Positions 39,738 through 64,000 of a stretch of DNA of 64,000 nt are shown here, piece after piece (within the stretch, counting starts at the first letter, position 1; every line of letters begins with the position of its first letter). The position numbers and the translations under genes are program-made. Source of the DNA: Triplophysa rosa (Eukaryota; Chordata; Actinopteri; Cypriniformes; Nemacheilidae); contig NC_079904.1 of the NCBI RefSeq assembly GCF_024868665.1, positions 5,223,807-5,287,806 on the forward strand, in the 5' to 3' direction. A model generated the notes under the pieces. The model saw only the letters and a program-made list of their open reading frames with translations. It did no database searches and was not told the origin of the DNA.

Positions 39738-42054
39738 GTAACGCTTTCGACTTTGTTGTGAAATGCTGTCAAACGTTTTGGAGAGCTTTGTGTGTGATGC
39801 AGAACATTTACAGTAAACACTGTAACCTCTCCTGGTCTGATGTAACGTGTGGAGAAAGTTTGGAAGATGTAACGGATCATATCGATCATACATATGCGGT
39901 TATGGATGACAACAAAATACGCCTGCATCACTGTTTTGGAACCTGATAAACCAGACTCTGGTAAAAAAAACCCACTTTGTATAAATCTGATTTAAGGTGT
40001 GAATGTAGATGAACTTGTTCGCTTCTGCAAGAACTGCTTGTGTTTTGGGTCTTTAATCTTACTTGTTTATGATTTATAAGTGTTAAGTCAGACATTTTTC
40101 TGTGCTTCATGTCCATAAACTTCAATTTCACAGATAGGCTTAGTGATCCCACTTGAAAAAGATCTCTTGTTACTTGGAATACAAATGTGTCAGTTGCATC
40201 TATTGACTTCACAAGAGAGTCGCCACGTGCTTTCCAGCTCATTCAAATTCAGTGAATGCCGAAGAGTGGGCAGTTCAGTAAAGGGCTTTTTATTGAGATG
40301 TTTTAAAGTTTCATGAGGGTCTTCCTTGAAGTCATATTAGTTCTTAATAGATGATTATATTAGAGCCCTGCTGTCATAACAAGCTTTTACACTTGCTCTT
40401 AAACACAAGCGGTCTGCTGAATCCACAAGGGTTCTGGTAGTCCCACAACTGTTTCATCCGTGACATGGAACGCCTCAAGAAGCATTTGAACAGTCAGGCT
40501 TTTAGTGCAATAATGGACCTTTAAAAATCACATTGAAGGGTGGTGGCTGGTTTGAGATTTCGAAGACGCATTCCAACCTTGACTTCTTCCCCTTGAGTTA
40601 AAATGCAGGGCACAACCTGCCCGTCCCATTTGACTTTCCTACATAAAGCATGCAATGTTTATCTTAAATCACCCAAAACCACCACTATTTAATTTAACAA
40701 ATACATTAATCCTGTAAGTTTGCATATGGGTGCTGGTACGAGAAGCTGCGTGTTAAGAAAAACATAGTGTGTGTTTGAACTAAATAAACATAAGCAGTTT
40801 TTATATTTTGGGTGTGCTGCACACATAATTTGTAAGTCATTAGTCCCACATGGTAAACTTGCAGGAAGTTGTTACGGTCCATTATGAAATATTTTGCCTC
40901 AGCCTTTGATTTAATAAACGTTTCAGTCAAACAAAACCTTTCCCATGTCATGGCTTTTGCTATAAATGGAAGCGGCTAATGGATACCTCACTGTTTCTCC
41001 TTGAGATGCTCACATGCTTGACATCAGCGTAGTTCAGGCCTCACAATTGTTGCTGTTAGCACGGTAAAAAGATAAAAGTTACATTTCTCAGAATTGAAGA
41101 ACTATTGTGTGCCAATTTCGTTTTATTCACCAACTGGCAGAACAACGTAAATGTGATATAATGGCTATGGTATGTGGAATAATGTGTCTTCCAAGAAGCC
41201 TGATTGTGTTACACCCTCAAGTGTTTTGTGTGTCCCAGACAGACATAGAAGGTTATGTCGGCCGTGTTTTTAAGTAGCATGTGTTATTAGTATTTCGTGC
41301 ATATTTTTCAAATGAAAATGTTTTGTCCAGCCCACACACACAAAAAATGTGTAGACTGCAGCACGTACTGTGATTTAAGAAAGACTGTATTTGAATATTT
41401 TTTATATATCTCACTACACAGACTGATGGCAATTAAAACCAACTGCATGATTTTTAAAGAATAAAAGTTTTACATTAGACAGATTTTGTCTATTTCAGTT
41501 ATAGGCTAGACGGTTTCAGCGGCAACATCATAATGAAATGTTACGTGGCCCAACCCCCACAAAGAATCAATAACTGTTGAGTGGATTTGATTGAATACAA
41601 TTAATATACAATAAAATGTTAATATGAATTAATATTATTATTAATTAAATATAAAATAAATTGTTATATTACTGGCCATTAGCCAGACCGATAACCAAAC
41701 ACAGACCGGAAGTTAACTTCAGGCCAGCTGTGTACGTCTGAGGAAACCGTCTATATTATAAAACAGTAATATGTGGAAAATTACTGAAATAGTTTCAGTA
41801 GTCTTTTCATGCAAATAATTTTGATATTCCACAATATGTATTGAATAATTCAATTCATGCAGACGGCTGTTGAAATGGTTTGCAGAGGGTACCGGTAACA
41901 GATAAGATAAGTCTTTAATGTATTATTGTTAATGCTACAAAAGATGGAACGTTGCTTTTTTATAAATGTAATCTTTAATAACTTCATCATAAAATGTTTT
42001 ATTTATTTCATTTTTTGACACTTTTAACATCTGACTTTCTTGCATTTTCTGCAG

Positions 42055-42244
42055 CTCTGCTAAGAAGGAACCAGTGGTGGATATAATATCTGAATGAGCA
42101 AATTCTGGGATTGCATTGTACTCTGCATGCCTGCTTTCTATCAGTCTTTCAGTCCCTCCTGATGATGATTGGCTCCAGAGACCGATGGACTGTGGATGAA
42201 TAGAACTAAATGGGTGCACAAACGGACAGAGCCGACCTGCCACT
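42055..42244 (+). promoter_or_regulatory. itpkb 5' leader with upstream open reading frame
   Basis: A strong acceptor (pyrimidine tract then CATTTTCTGCAG) ends at 42054. The leader of 190 bases precedes the start at 42245. An upstream ATG at 42094 opens a 22-codon frame that stops at 42162, before the main start, so it could lower translation. Confidence 0.6.
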
Positions 42245-63955
<21,711 letters not shown>

Positions 63956-64000
63956 GTCAGTTGTATCAGGGATGAGGGTGGAGCGGTCCTACATGTGATG

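Larger units (their letters stand above)
36531..42054. other. Intergenic region between coq8a and itpkb promoters
   Basis: I find no supported coding gene. The region holds two oppositely oriented CTCF-like motifs (36847-36860 and 37422-37434), a Tc1-like terminal repeat near 38800, a CpG-richer block near 39480-39740 that may be an itpkb leader exon, and AT-rich filler. The open frames on both strands are short and show no domain. Confidence 0.55.

Noticed and set aside
39593..39931. 112-codon minus-strand frame
   Set aside because: It overlaps the CpG-rich block that may be an itpkb leader; there are no splice partners and no domain.

Overview
The window is a vertebrate nuclear chromosome segment, almost certainly from a teleost fish. 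Its genes have many short exons with GT/AG borders and are densely packed with fish-type short transposons (fold-back MITEs, hAT elements with 8-bp target duplications, tRNA-derived SINEs). A cyprinid is my best guess from the look of the repeats, but that is inference. There is no bacterial, plasmid or CRISPR content.

Layout from left to right. (1) 1-3366, minus strand: the 5' part of gtf3c2 (TFIIIC subunit 2), which runs off the left edge within the WD40-repeat region. (2) 4173-9174, minus strand: a complete znf512 (multi-C2H2 nuclear protein), 15 coding exons, about 619 aa, with a non-coding first exon near 9803. (3) 10089-12923, plus strand: a complete seven-exon gene of 321 aa that shares a bidirectional promoter with znf512. 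It has a SAM/death-fold-like N-terminal half and a C-terminal alpha/beta domain of a teleost family with no established name or function. This is the most interesting protein in the window. (4) 14249-32136, minus strand: a complete coq8a (ADCK3, UbiB-family atypical kinase of coenzyme Q synthesis), 14 coding exons, 621 aa, with a non-coding first exon at about 36268. (5) 36400-42054: intergenic, holding a divergent pair of CTCF-like motifs and a possible itpkb leader exon. (6) 42245-63955, plus strand: the 5' part of itpkb (inositol-trisphosphate 3-kinase B), with one large exon, an intron of about 19.9 kb, then two kinase-region exons before the window ends.

All exon borders were read by hand from splice consensus, reading-frame phase and similarity to the human proteins as I remember them. 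The phases close across every junction listed. In human, GTF3C2 and ZNF512 lie on 2p23, whereas COQ8A and ITPKB lie on 1q42, so the window joins two blocks that are separate in human. The teleost SAM-like gene sits at the join.

The non-coding DNA is rich in dated, nested transposon events. A hAT-like element at 21850-22765 carries a second element, and an uninterrupted sister copy lies at 51189-51845. A hAT at 61898-62963 contains a solo-LTR-like insertion. A hAT at 55778-57062 contains a hairpin MITE. Several elements lie within a few bases to tens of bases of splice donors in znf512 and coq8a.
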